From assembly GCF_030052815.1 (NCBI RefSeq), contig NC_079496.1, forward strand, positions 72,033,652 through 72,097,651: a stretch of DNA of 64,000 nucleotides, in the 5' to 3' direction. The position numbers were made by a program, and so were the translations under genes. Of the stretch, positions 44,072-57,214 are shown in pieces (the stretch's first letter is position 1; each line of letters begins with the position of its first letter). Under the pieces are notes generated by a model. That model made no database searches, had not been told where the DNA came from, and saw only the letters and a list, made by a program, of their open reading frames with translations. Source of the DNA: Hevea brasiliensis. Taxonomy: Eukaryota; Streptophyta; Magnoliopsida; Malpighiales; Euphorbiaceae.

Positions 44072-45460
44072 ATGGAAGAGGGTGATCGTTCAGTCGATCA
44101 ATCTATAGAGGCTGAGGTGCAAGGGGATGCCCCCTACATAATGTCGGTGCAGTAACAAAGACCACTCGCAGCATCGCAGATTCCTGCTCGCTGGCCAACA
44201 GATGGCTGCAATGTTCCAACAAATGGCTGGTAATGTGCCTAGTCAAGCCCCAATACAGACACCAGTGGTACAACCACAGTCTTCTGCTGGACAATATGAC
44301 AAATTGATGAAATATGGGGCTACAGAGTTCAAGGGGATGAGATCCTCTAGAGGCGTAATGCTGGTTAGAAAGGATGGATAGGGTATTCAAGAAACTACAC
44401 CGCATGCAGGAGCTCGATTTGAATACTCAAGATCTTTGCTACAGGGGATGCTTATGACTAGTGGAAAACCATTCCCACGCTTTGGTAGAACTCAGTGCTA
44501 ACTGGAGTGACTTTCTCAGTGAATTCAGACAAAAATATGTCCTCGATGCTTATGTAGATCGAAGCGCAAGAGTTCCTAAGTCTGAAACAGGGGAGTAGAT
44601 CAGTGGCTGAATATGAAAGGGAATTTTTTCGCCTGAGCCATTATGCAGTAAGTCTACTTTCTACCAGTAGGGAGAGATGTAAGAGGTTTGAAACCGGCTT
44701 GAAGCCTAGTATCAGATTACATGTGGTCAGATTCAAACATAACAACTTCTCTGAACTTATTTCTCAAGCACTAGAATTAGAAAGAATTGAATCTGAAGTA
44801 GCTTCTGAGGAAAAGAAATCAGAGAAGACAGAAAAAGAGGGAAAGTCAGTAGAACAGAGTTCTAGTGGTCTTACTGGAAAGAGGAAAAACTTTGGGGGAT
44901 ACAACAGAGATAGTAAGAAGTCCGGTAGAGATAGATCTTATGGACAGAAACCACCTCGATCCGATCAGCAAACTCAATAGAAACCCAGGAATGCGCTGTC
45001 AGATCGACTTTGTGAAACTTGTGGTAAACCACATAGTGGGGTATGTTATACAACCGTAGGAGCATGTTTTAACTGTGGAGAGACTGGCCATCTTGCTAGG
45101 GATTGTGTAAATCCAGGTCGTTCTGGATCATTTACTACACTAAAGGGATCAACCCAAGTTTCTACCCCAAAGAGTTCACCATCAGTTAGTAGAAGCAAAG
45201 GTAGAGGTAGGGGTAGTACACCTAGATGTCAGAGTACTATGAATCAGCCAGAACAGGGTGATGCTCCAGCTGGAGTATACGCTATACGGCAGAGAGAAGA
45301 GACTTAGACTTTTGATATTATTGCTGGTACTTTCTCAAATAGTAACTAAGATATATATATGTATTATTTGACCTGGGGTCTGCATACTTTTATGTTAGTG
45401 TTAGAACTATATGTTCTATTGTTATTCCTTTACAGGGGAATAAATTTTAATGCATTAGTG
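44072..45460 (+). pseudogene. L gag with protease vestige
   Basis: Starts at ATG 44072 (MEEGDRSVDQ), matching the minus copy at 59462. A stop comes after about 27 codons and the gag core near 44210-44580 is frame-shifted. The 44603-44980 part is open (VAEYEREFFRLSHY, RCKRFETGLKPSIR, then a Lys/Ser-rich linker). Twin knuckles CETCGKPHSGVC and CFNCGETGHLARDC lie at 45015-45110. A YAIRQREE motif and a faint protease end follow and decay near 45350-45460. The breaks at 44150-44580 are rich in CAG/CTG differences against 59000-59400 and may be partly artefact. Confidence 0.85.
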
Positions 45461-46353
45461 ATTAGCCCTTTAAAATAAGGATTGTGATAATAAGTGAAAT
45501 TAGTTTTGAAAGAGTTTATTGGCGAAAAGTATTTTCTAACACACCATAAATTATAAAGCTAATTGGCGAGCCTACTTAATGTAAGGCAAGAGGACGTAAA
45601 AGTAAGATGCAGTAATGGAATTGCTATAGATGAGGGCAGGGATGTCACTATTAGTAATTGTTAATGGATATTGTAATCATAATAAGTTCGGGATATTAGT
45701 GAATTTGAAAAGGATAAAAGATAGGCAAAATTGATCTATTGGGATGTATCGTAGTAACTATGCAATGTTCTTGATGTTTATACTGTAAGCTGCAAATTAC
45801 AGTACTGACTTGAGATTATTGTGTAGAGCTACGTACTATCCGATAGTACACCTGGATAAGAATAGTTGCCAATGACATCTGTTTTGGTATAGTTATGCCA
45901 TGACAGAATTTAATTGTCAGAAATAAGTTTAAAAATCCTACTTAGGGATCTAAAACTCAAAGGTTAGAATATCGAAAGGTTATAGTTCAGTACAAAAGAA
46001 AGTAAGTTATAGAATATTGACAGATAAAAAGAGTTATGGAAGTAAAAATTCGAACAGTTGGTTCAAATATAACAAAGAAATGTTATGAATGTGAGGAAGA
46101 CTATGGACTAGAATGGTTAGAGGACCAATGACTAGATAAATGATTCTAACATGACCTCAAGGGTCATTCAAGAAGGAACATGAATTGAAATATAATACAG
46201 GACAATAGTAAGAGAAGATTGGTGTTATACAAACAAATTAAATGTTGTATTAGATTGTTAAAAGTCTTATACAAATTTGAGAGAAACAAGATTATACGAT
46301 CATATAGAAAGGAGAAAATAAACGTATGACTAGTGTAAGATGGCTATTGGGAA
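45461..46353 (+). other. Non-coding tail in the L interior where pol would be
   Basis: AT-rich, full of stops on both strands, with no recognisable RT, RNase H or integrase motif. The same sequence, reversed, is at 57215-58020, so it is a fixed part of the family and not a local deletion scar. Confidence 0.8.
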
Positions 46354-46373
46354 AAATTTCGTGGACGAAATTT
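46354..46373. promoter_or_regulatory. Palindrome next to L polypurine tract
   Basis: AAATTTCGT-GG-ACGAAATTT, a perfect 9-bp inverted repeat six bases before the G run. In G the equivalent palindrome overlaps the end of pol; here there is no pol. Confidence 0.75.
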
Positions 46374-46379
46374 ATTTTT

Positions 46380-46399
46380 GGGGGGGGGGGGGGGAGAAT
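46380..46399 (+). promoter_or_regulatory. L polypurine tract with a run of 15 G
   Basis: Fifteen G followed by AGAAT, directly before the 3' LTR. The minus-strand copies have only seven at the same place. Confidence 0.9.
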
Positions 46400-49300
46400 T
46401 GTAACACCCCTAAGTTCGGTAGTGCGTTCTACTGTTCTGGTGACCAGTGTTGTCCGGACAGCTAGAATGCCTAGAACTACACTTCGATATGAGTGAGGAG
46501 ACATTAAATAATGAAATACAAGAAAAGAAAATACAAGAAAAATAAAGGAAAAATAATAGTAAAGAAATGCAACTAAGTTAAGCGAGCCGAGAAACCTAGC
46601 AATGGGTGACCGCACCGGGAAGTCACGGCGTGGACCGTTGACTAGCCCTGGACCGCGGGGAACCCTGGAAAATATTTTTAAGACTTAAAGAGACACCTAT
46701 TGAAGTATAAATATCATAATAAATATTAAAGAAAAATTAAATCATTAGTACAAAGAAAAGTGAGAAATCAAAAAACGGACAAAACCCGGTATTACTGAAA
46801 AATCGGGAATGCAACCCGAATAGGGCATTGTGGTCATTTGACACCTCGAGTTGTCTTTTGACTTAAATGTCCATTAAAAATACATGATATTACACTTGGA
46901 AAATTTCATGAAAAATTAAATTGGTGGTACCTAAAGTAAATAGCAAAAATTGGGAGCTTAATGTGAGAAATTGGGAATTTAAGATTAAATAAATATTTAA
47001 TCACCCATGGTGCTCCACTAACTCACCTAAGTGGACCATTACATCCTCATTTTTGGACAGATTGTCATCTTCTTCAACCTTCCCAAACAACAGCCGATTT
47101 GCTCCCAAGAAGAACTCCATGGCCAAAGCTTCCAAGCTCCATGCATGAACTCCAATCTTCACTTTCAAGCCATAATTTCTTGTAAGTCTCTCCATTAAAA
47201 GTGATCCTTACACAATGGGCAGTAGATTGGCAGCAAGAAGACCAAGTTTTGGTGAAGATTTAAGAAGTCTCATCCATAGGTAAGTTTGTGTTTTTGAATG
47301 TTGCTTTGTTAAAGTTTGTAAGGGTGTTATGGATGTTTGATTTATGGAGAAATTTTTAAGTTTTGATGTTGAATGGGAATGTGCACTTTTGGCAGCCATG
47401 GAAACACCTTGAAGGCAGTTTAATTGTGCTTGTAAATGGTGAATTAAATGATTGATTAAATGTATATTGTGTAGGAAATTGTTTGGGCAATGTATACTTA
47501 GTATATGTAAATATAAAATGAGATTTAAAGCTTGGAAAGTAATGGAATGTAAGTGTACCATTGTAGCAGTTTGTTAACTCTTGAAGAATGCTGGAATTCA
47601 TGCTTGGTTTATGGAATAATGATGTTAAAATGTGTTGGTTGTTATGGCAGTTTGAATTTATGTATAGTGGTGTGAAGGTTGGACATGTGAATGAGCTTGG
47701 TTATGAAGTTAAATTGTTATAAATTGAGTTGGGCAAATTCTGCACTTGTTGGTGCATATTGAATGTAATTGTAAGCTACCAAAATGACCTATAATGTGTT
47801 GTGAATTATGTTTAGGTCATGGTACAACCAGAATTAGTTTGAATGTTATGTTTGGTGAGAGTTAAAAGTGATGTTTGATATGTATGCAAGAATTGCAATA
47901 AGGCAGTTTGTATTTTAGACCTATAACTTTAAGTGTGTGGCTCCAATTGGTATGAGACCAATTGGAGGTAAAACTAGGCACAAAATGTGCCAAATTTCAT
48001 GAAGGAAGCTTGCCAAAATTCTGCTTGCAAGGTAACTTGAAAAATAACCAAATCCGGATTAAGTGCAAATGAGGCCTGAAAATTGACCATTTGGGTAGCA
48101 GTTAGTGTTTAGGCCATAACTCACTCAAAACAGGTCCAATTGACCTGAACGTTTAACCATGAATAGTTAAGACCCATATCTACAAGTCTTATGAAGACAT
48201 CAAAGCCCAGAAATGACCATAAGTAAGTCAAACAGCTTGCACAAATTCGGGTCCAAAAACTGGCCGAACCTAAAATGACCTAAAGTGACCTAAAATGACC
48301 AATTTTGGTGCAATTTGACCAGCAATAGTAAAATGATAATAACTTGGCCTACATAACTCAGAATGACCTGAAATTTTGCCCCGCGTTCCATAAGACATAG
48401 ATCTACAAGTTTGTAGTTTTGACCAAAATCCAAAAACCGAGGGAACTAGGTCGTCCGGCTAGGTCAAACTAGTATCCCGGAATCCAACAAATTGCAAGAA
48501 AATGCAGTATACACGGAACTGAAATTCGTAACATGTACCAACCCTAAATTACTATCGAATGTGACATATTGTAACACTAAAACCTAATTTACCTAGAATG
48601 CATCAAGGGTCGATATATTAGGTTGATTAAGTAATTAATAGCTTTCAGTGAATTACTTATCATGCATTATCGATAGAGACAGTTTAATTTAGTACTGAAA
48701 CACTTCAAATTGTGTTTCTCAGTTAGCAAAGACTCAGGGAAAGGGAAGGAAACACTGAGTCAGAGCCAAGAGGCATATATCAGAGGTTTGTACACAACGG
48801 CTATTTCTTTTGAATTTTTCAATTGAAATGAATTATGACTATTATACACTATTGTTTTACATTATGTTTGTGCACAATAATTAATTCTTTTGAATTTTTC
48901 AATTGGAATAAATTATGATTATTTGTATTGTTTTAAATTGTGTTTGTGCACAATAGTTATTTCTTTTGAATTTTTCAATTGAAATAAATTATGATTATTT
49001 GTATGTCATTGTTTTAAATTATGTTTGTGCACAATAGACATTTCTTTTGAATTTTTCAATTGAAATAAATTACGATTATTTGTATGTTATTGTTTTAAAT
49101 TGTGTCTGTTCACAATAATTTTAATATTCACCGCTTTTACTTGAAAATTTATTTGGAGAAATGAGTTATGAATAAATTTTTATTATTTTGGCTTTGAGAA
49201 TCTTATTTGGAAATTATTGTTTTGCCAACTTTGCAAATGGAAATTTTCAGATAAAATGTGATTTATGGTTTGTATGAAATATTATGATTTGAAATTGTTT

Positions 49301-50537
49301 TGATTCACACTTGGCATGACACTGTTACTATGTTCCTCCTCCATTTATGGTGTGAGTGTGATATATTCCTCCCTCTTTGACCTATCAGTCTAGGGTGAGT
49401 GTGATTATGTTCCTCCCTCTTTGACTTACCTGTCTGAGGTGAGTGTGGATGAGTACTCATTATTCAGCTAGCTTCCTCCCTCATTGATTTCGATTATTGG
49501 GGTGAGTGTGTCTTGTCATGGTGTACAACACGGCATGTGTGGAAAAAATTGTGTCATGGCCTAAATTATGTTATCAATTGGCAACATTGTATTATTCAGT
49601 TATTTGATCGAATTGTGTTATTGATTTGCAAAACGGTATTATTCAGTTATTTGATCGAATTGTGTTATTGATTTGCAAAACGGTATTATTCAGTTATTTG
49701 ATCGAATTGTGTTATTGATTTGCAAAAAGGTATTATTCAGTTTTTTGATCGAATTGTGTTATTGATTTGCAAAACGGTATTATTCAATTACTTGATCAAA
49801 TTTGTGTTAGGTGAATTTTGTAAATTGTGAAATGGAATAGTGAATCATTTGATTTGTGAACTGTTAATAAAAGATTATATATCGTATTTCAAATTGTTAT
49901 TGTGCACCACTGAGTAAATTTTACTCAGCGATAGCTTTTCATTGCTATCGCAGGTAAACGGACTGACAAGGCAGCAGACTAGGCTGCTAGTACATTCAGC
50001 GAGAAATCATCGGGTATATTGAGTATACCATATTCTGCATTTTATATTGTAATGTATGTTCACTGTATGTATATAGTGTTCTTGGTCTTGAGCAGTTGTA
50101 AATTAAAATCGTACATTAAAGTTGTAAAATAAATTATGAGTTATTTGGACTTGTAAAAAATTGTATTATATTTCTTGTATCTCAGTCTTTGAAAATTTAT
50201 TGTGGATTTGTGTTGAATTATACTAGAGTTTGAGATTGAGAAAAATATTAAAGTGCTTTTTACAGGTTTTTGAAGAACTGTTTTATCCAAATTACGGAGG
50301 GCACTCTGCTAAAATTTTTTTACAGAAATTACTAATAGTCTAAATGTGTTAGTTAATTCACCTCAGTTCAAAAAGGTTTTTAACACCTGTAAATAGTGCT
50401 CACCACTTTAAAAGAAGTAAGAAAAGTTTTTAAAATCCCTTGTAGTGTATTTAATGGGTTATCAGTAGACGGAGTTGGTAATTCATTAGGTATACTACGG
50501 GATCATGTTATGCCTTACAGAGGGGTAGGGTGTGACA
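46400..50537 (+). repeat. L 3' LTR (4138 bp)
   Basis: Nearly identical to the 5' LTR. Main differences are one more 47-bp unit (49597-49800) and scattered single bases. Arrays equal to those of the 5' LTR lie at 48788-49122 and 49331-49511. Confidence 0.95.
49910..49951 (+). promoter_or_regulatory. Double stem-loop in the R region, L 3' LTR
   Basis: Identical stems to 43252-43293. Confidence 0.65.
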
Positions 50538-50542
50538 TGACA
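50538..50542. repeat. Target-site duplication TGACA, right copy
   Basis: Pairs with 39793-39797. Confidence 0.92.
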
Positions 50543-51388
50543 TACTCACAATAAGGGATTTCCCTAAGGTATTTCCTGAGGAATTACCTAGTTTGCCACC
50601 AGAAAGGGAAGTTGAATTTTCTATTGAGATTATGCTGGGTACAGCTCCGATTTCAATTGCTCCGTATAGGATGGCACCTGCTGAATTGAAAGAGTTAAAA
50701 ATGCAGCTGCAAGAATTACTAGACAAGGGGTTCATACGCCCCAGTGTATTACCGTGGGGAGCTCTGGTACTATTTATTAAGAAGAAAGATTGGACACTAA
50801 GGTTATGTGTTGACTACCGGCAGTTAAACAAAGTAACAGTGAAGAACAAGTATCTGTTGCCTAGAATTGATGATCTATTTGATTAGTTGAAGGGAGCCTG
50901 TGTGTTTTCTAAGATTGATCTTAGATCAGGGTATCATCAGCTAAGGGTTAAGGATGCGGATGTGCCTAAGACTGCATTTAGAACCTGGTATGGGCATTAT
51001 GAATTCCTGGTGATGCCATTTGTGTTAACAAACGCTCCAGCGGCATTCATAGACCTAATGAACTATATCTTCCATCCATATTTAGATCGGTTCGTAGTGG
51101 TCTTCATTGATGACATCCTGGTGTATTCCAAGGATAAAGCAGAACATGATGAGCATTTGAGAATTGTCCTGCAGACTCTAAAATAGAAGAAACTGTATGC
51201 TAAATTGTCCAAATGTGAGTTTTGGTTGAATGAGATTGCAATCCTTGGACATGTAGTATCAGCTGAAGGGATTAGAGTGGATCCCAAGAAGATTGAATCA
51301 GTGATGGAATGGAAGCCCCCCAAAAATACAATTGAGATCAGAAGTTTCTTGGAGTTAGTTGGATATTATAGAAGATTTGTAAAGGGAT
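50543..51388 (+). pseudogene. G2 reverse transcriptase (truncated)
   Basis: Continues the G2 polyprotein: [91 protein letters not shown] (about 51106-51132) and [14 protein letters not shown]. Stops are at TAG about 50884 and TAG about 51184. It ends at 51388, where a G3 LTR begins, so RNase H, integrase and chromodomain are not in the window. Changes such as GTLRL to WTLRL and PFGLTNA to PFVLTNA hit conserved positions and fit an old, inactive copy. Confidence 0.93.
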
Positions 51389-53229
51389 TGTAGCATCCTC
51401 ACTTTAGCTAGTCCGTACAGTCTACTGTTTCGATGACCAATGCCGGTCCAGGCAGCTAGAATGTTTGAAATTTTAAATAGACTAGAGTGAGGAGTTACAA
51501 AGAAACTAAATAACGCTCATAGAAATCAAGGAAAAATTTTTAGAAACGAAATACACTAAGGTTAAATGAGCCAAAACCCCAGTGATGAGTAACCCAAAGG
51601 GGAAGTGACGATGAAGGCCGTTAGCAACCCTAAACCCGGGGGAAAAATTATAAAATAATTTTTGGGACTCCAGAAGGGTCATTGAGTTTCTTATGGTATT
51701 AGAATGCCAAGAAAATGCTTAGAAAAATTTTTCTATCGGTATACATAATTTTGGCTCGTTAAGCCAAATGGAGGGCATTTTGGTCATTTGGTCTTTAGAA
51801 ATAATTTTTGGCCAACTTGTCCAATTAAATAAATAATTTATATAACATAGAATTTCAATAAATATTGTTAAAAATTTAATTGAAATTAAATAGACAAAAA
51901 AGGATAGAAAATGAGAGAAATGAGGATTATGATGTCATTAGTATTCTCCCACATGGCACTAATTTGTTTAAAAAGACTTAATGGGCAGAAAAAAAAAGAA
52001 AAAAAAATCAAAAGCTTCTTATCCCATCTTCTTGCCGTCTCACTCCTCTCCTATGGCCACCATTGTCAAGCTTTCCAAAGCTTGATTTCCATAGTTTTTC
52101 ACCCACTAAACCCTAAGTTGTCAATACAAAAACTTGTTCTTTTATCTTGGTAAATCTTTTGGGAGTAAAAAGAAAAGAAAAAGAAGAACCCTAGCAAGTG
52201 GGAAATCTCACTCCATTAGAGGTTTGTGACCAAACCTTGGTTTTCACTTTAAATTCATGTTTAAGGACTATGAATGAGTGCAAATTACAAAGAAAATTAT
52301 TAAATACCATTTGTATGCCATCCCATAATTTCAGCAGCCTTGGTTGGGGTAAGATTGTGATGATTTTTATGGAGTTAAAATGGTAGTATGGCTACCCTCC
52401 ATATGCATCTCTTGAGTGGAGTGATGAAATACAAATGATAATGCATGGTTGATGATGTTTGAGTTAGGGTTTGGGATGAAAATGAGACTTGGATCATGTG
52501 ATGATGAAAGTAGGTTTTAATGTTCAATTAGTGACCATTTGGTTTTGTTTGAATAAAAAATGAAGTGGATTGTGTAGTGGGATTTGAGTTTGGTGTAGCT
52601 GCCCTTGATGACCTGCAGGACTGGGCATGAGTCCAGCAGGTTTGGGTAGCAATAACTGGAATTGTAGAGGTTCAATTGGTGCAAAGCCAATTGGACATGA
52701 AACTAGACACATAATGGCACAACTTTGGTGAAGAAACCATGCCCAGAAAACTAAACCAAGTTGACCAAAAGATTGCCCTAATCTGGGTGACCTACATTCT
52801 GCTGTGCAAAATGACCAAATGAATAGTATTTAGTCATTTGGCCATAACTCAGTGTAGAAAGGTCCAATTGACCTGAAATTTTACTAGAAACAAACTGAGA
52901 TATAGACCAACAACTTTCATGAAGAAACCTAACCCAAATTATGACCATAACATATTCAAAAAGTGACCTGAAGTCACTGCTCCAAGTGACCTGTAGATTT
53001 GGTCAGTCTAGAAATTCTGGAAAAATTATAATCCGGCCAGTTGTAATTTTTGGGCCATAACTTGAGCTAAAAAACTTCAAATGGAGTGATTCAAAAAAGG
53101 AAATGTAACTACACAAAATAAGGAACAACTTTCATGTTGATCATTTTGCCAAATTCCCACTGAAAAAATGACTAATAGAACAGTAAACCTAAAGTTTGAA
53201 AACTGAAAATTCTATCCAATTAACATTAA
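51389..53229 (+). repeat. G3 LTR, 5' part only
   Basis: TGTAGCATCC begins an LTR that follows G LTRs in the + orientation (GGGGGAAAAATTATAAAATAA at about 51640, GGAGGGCATTTTGGTCATTTG at about 51770, one AATTGACC module near 52850-52930). It is broken at 53230 by a minus-strand L LTR before its own end, so it is probably interrupted rather than short. GGGAT (51384-51388) may be its target-site duplication; the partner would be right of the window. Confidence 0.75.
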
Positions 53230-56200
53230 TGTCACACCCTACCCCTCTGTAAGGCATAACATGATCCCGTAGTATACCTAATGAATTACCAACTCCATCT
53301 ACTGATAACCCATTAAATACACTACAAGGGATTTTAAAAACTTTTCTTACTTCTTTTACAGTGGTGAGCACTATTTCCAGGTGTTAAAGACTTTGGTGAA
53401 CTGAAGTGAAATAACTAACTCATTTGTTTTATTTGGAATTTCTGTAAAAATTTTGGCAGAGTGCCATCTATATTTTGGATAAAACAGTTCTTCAAAAACT
53501 CAGTAAAAAGCACACTGCGATATATTTCCAAATCCCAACTCCAACATATTTCTCAACACAACATATTTATCAACTCAATTTCATAGAAATTTTTCAAAGT
53601 CTGAGATAAGGAAATATAATACAGCTTTTACAAGTCAAAATAGCTCATAATTATTTTACAACTTCAAGGTACAATTTGAATTTACAACTGCTCAAAACCA
53701 AAAACAAAATGTACATACAGTGTCATACATTACAGTACAAAATGCGAAATATTGGTACACTCATTATACCAGGAAATCCCTCGCTGGATGTATATGCAGT
53801 CTAGTCTGCCTCTGTCTCTCTACTGCACAAAGAATAAAGCTATCGCTGAGACAATGTCTCAGTGGTGCACAACATTAACCAAATACAATTTAATCACAAT
53901 TCATAATTCATGTAAATAGTGGATACTTAAAATCATAGTTAAATTCAAGACAATAAATGTCAACAAGAATTTAAACTCCATTTGTCAATATCACAATAAT
54001 TTTCTATAAGTCAGATCATGTTTGAATTCAAAAGACAGTATATGTCAATGAGAGTTTAAATCAATTTCACAATCTCACAATACATAATAATGCAATTTAG
54101 TCGAATAATTTAAGAATACAGTGTTGCCAATTCATTCACAACTTAAGCCATGACACAAATTTCCGATCAATGCCGTGTTGTACACCACGACAAAGCAATC
54201 ACAACCTCACTAATCGAAATCAATGAGGAAGGGGAGCTAGCTATATAATGAGTACTCATCCGATCACCTCAACTGGTAAACCAGAGAGGGAGAAAAATAA
54301 ACGATCACGACTCCATAAATGGAGAAGGAAAATAAACGATCACAACCCCATAAATGGAGAAGGAATGATACAATACTGTCATGCTAAGTGTGAACACAAA
54401 ATCAATTTCCAAACATTTTATTCAAATGATTCGTGGGAATCCAATAAATTTCCAAAGTCATAATTTCATTCACAAAATGGCAACCCAATTCATAATTAAC
54501 TTCAATTTCCACAAAAACCATTTACAGTGCTTTTCAATCAATAAGTTTCCATCAATATCATTCAAACAATTTTTCACAGTTTCAAACCATTCACAATGTT
54601 TTTCAATCAATAAGTGTCCACCAAACACATTTCCACAATTTAAAACAATGATATGCAAATAGTCAATATTTATTTCCATTGAAAATAATTCAAAAGAAAC
54701 AGTTGTTGTGCACAAACACAATTTAAAACAATAATATACAAATATTCAATATTTATCTCAATTGAAAAATTCAAAAGCAATAGCCGTTGTGCACAAACCT
54801 CTGATGACTGTCTCCCTGGTCTGGACTCAGTGTTTCCTTCCCTTTCCCTGAGTCTTTAGTAACTGAGAAACACAATTTGAAGTGTTTCAGTACTAAATTA
54901 AATTGTCTCTAACGATAATGTTTGGTAAATAATGCACTGAACTCAATTTTTCACTTAATCACCTAATATACCGACTCTCGTTGTGTTTTAGGTAAATTAG
55001 GTTTTAGTGTCGTTAATATGTCACATTCGATAGGGTTTTAGGTTTGGTATGTTTTACCAAAGTCATTTCCTTGCTTAGTGCATTTTAATGCAAATTGCTA
55101 GATTCCGGGACACTGGTTTGACCTAACCGGACGATCTAGTTCCTCGATTTTCAGGTCTCGGTCGAAACTAAAAACTTGTAGATCTAGGTCTTATTGCACG
55201 CGGGCAAAATTTCAGGTCAATCCGAGTTAAGTAGACCGAGTTATGGTCATTATACTATTGCTGGTCAAATGGTACCATTTTAGGTCAATTTTAGGTCAAA
55301 TTGGTCAATTCTGGTTCGGCCAGTTTTTGGACCCGAACTTGTGCAAGCTTTTTGACTTGCTTATGGTCATTTCTGGGCTTTGGTGTCTTCATAAGACTTG
55401 TAGGTATGGGTCTTAACTATTCATGGTTAAAATTTCAGGTCAATTGGACCTGGTTTGAGTGAGTTATGGCCTAAAAACTCACTGCTGCCCAATTGGTCAT
55501 TTTTCAGGTCCTAATTGCACCTAATCCGAATTGGTCATTTTCTTAGGTCACGTTGCAAGCAGAATTTTGGTATGGTTTCTCAATGAAAGTTGGCACATTT
55601 TGTGCCTAGTTTCACCTCAAATTGGTCTCATACCAATTGAGGTTACACATTTAAGGTTATAGGCTAAAATGTACACTGCCCTCACTATGCCTTTCACACC
55701 CCACTTCAAACACACATTTACCTTGCAAAGTTTACTTCCATACCCTACCAATCTGTTTTGGTACATTACCAAAAGCATTATCTACTTTACATTACCATTA
55801 TTTTGGGCAGATTACCATTACCCTCAACACACCAAATATAATTCACATTTACAATATCTCAATACCATTACATACACACCTAAACACCACTAATTCTCAC
55901 ATACACTTTACACAATAATTTCATACACATATCCTTCATTCCTTAATGCCACAATTCTGCCAATACTTCCATCAATACATACAATTATGCAAGGGTTCCC
56001 AAGCTGCCGAAATTGTCCTTCAACACCACATTGCCCTACAATCCATCAATTCTCATCCAAGTGCCAAAATCACCATATATATGTGAAACAATTCATTAGG
56101 ATATTAATTTACCATGATCAACATTATTTCTCATCAATTATATGCATAATAAATCATCAAATGTGTGACCCCATGGCTGTCCAAAAATGGCTATCTCAAT

Positions 56201-57176
56201 AACTATTTAAACTTCAAAATTTCCTTCACAAAACTAACACCCATAACATAAACATAAAGTTTAACAAGGAAATTCTCAAAAATGCAAACTTACCTTTAAT
56301 TGTAACTTGCTAAACCTTCACCAAACTTCTCAAAATTGGTATCAATATCTTCCTTGTGATGTGTAGACCATTTTTCATAAAGCTACTTAAGGGATTGGAG
56401 TTGAAAATGGGGAGATAAGAAAGCTTGCATGAAAAATGGCTATGGAGGATTTCTTTTCCTCTTCAATTCGGCATGGGTTATGGAATGAAGAAGATGACCC
56501 TTTTGAGTGGGAAGAATCTGCCCTCTAATGAATATATTTAACCATTTTAATGTTCTTAGTGGACCACTAAACAAATTAAATCATATTTTAAGCAAACTTC
56601 CCACTTATTCCACATTTAACCCATGATTTTAGTTATTTTCTTTAGGTACCACTAAACTAATTTTTGATTTTATTTTCTAAGTGTAATACTATTTATTTTT
56701 AATGGACATTTAGGTCAAAAGACACTTCGGGATGTCAAATGACCATAATGCCCCTGTTCGGGTGGCATTCCCGATTTTTCGGTATTGCCGAGTTTTGTCT
56801 GTTTTTCGATTTCTCACTTTTCTTTGTACTAATTATTTAATTTTTCTTTAATCTTTCTAATGAGATTTATACTTCAATAAGGGTCTATTTATGTCCTAAA
56901 AATGTTTTCCAGGGTTCCCATGATCCAGGCAGATCAACGGTCCACGCCGTGACTTCCGGTCTGATCACCCATCGCTAGGTTTCTCGGCTCGCTTAACTTG
57001 GTTACATTTCTTTGCTATTATTTTTCCTTTGTTTTTCTTGTACTTTCTTTTCTTGTATTTCATTATTTTATGTCTCCTCACTCATATCGAAGTACGGTTC
57101 TAGGCATCCTAGCTGTCCAGGACAAAGACGGTCAACTGAGCGATGAGAACGCACTACAGAACTTAGGGGTGTTACA
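53230..57176 (-). repeat. L LTR A (3' LTR, 3947 bp)
   Basis: It runs TGTCACACCCTA...GGTGTTACA on the plus strand. It belongs to a subtype of L: the 47-bp array is absent and the 80-bp array is short. Differences from LTR B concentrate at CAG/CTG sites. Confidence 0.92.
53846..53862 (-). promoter_or_regulatory. R-region stem-loop 1, L LTR A
   Basis: CTGAGACA/TGTCTCAG stem. Against CTGAGTAAA/TTTACTCAG in the + L element, both arms have changed together. A GCGATAGC arm of stem 2 follows in sense. Confidence 0.6.
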
Positions 57177-57188
57177 ATTCTCCCCCCC
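57177..57188 (-). promoter_or_regulatory. L polypurine tract, minus copy
   Basis: Seven G in minus sense followed by AGAAT, directly before LTR A. The palindrome is at 57195-57214. Confidence 0.85.
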
Positions 57189-57194
57189 TTAAAT

Positions 57195-57214
57195 AAATTT
57201 CGTCCACGAAATTT
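57195..57214. promoter_or_regulatory. Palindrome next to polypurine tract, minus L copy
   Basis: AAATTTCGT and ACGAAATTT arms separated by two bases; identical at 63617-63636. Confidence 0.75.

Larger units (their letters stand above)
39798..50537 (+). mobile_element. L-family non-autonomous gypsy-type retrotransposon, structurally complete
   Basis: It has 4083-bp and 4138-bp LTRs (TGTAACACC...GTGTGACA), a primer site, a gag region, a non-coding tail, a palindrome, a polypurine tract and TGACA on both sides. The interior is only 2519 bp and has no reverse transcriptase or integrase. Gag type, twin knuckles, tRNA-Met site and the terminal palindrome tie it to the same Tekay/Del-like group as G. 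It needs enzymes supplied by another element. Confidence 0.93.

Noticed and set aside
46380..46394. G-rich telomere-like or quadruplex control element
   Set aside because: Its position directly before the LTR marks it as the polypurine tract; any quadruplex role would be secondary.
55669..56202. Plus-strand frames repeated at 62093-62626
   Set aside because: Identical because they lie in the two L LTRs. They have no start context, domain or codon bias, and LTR identity explains the conservation.
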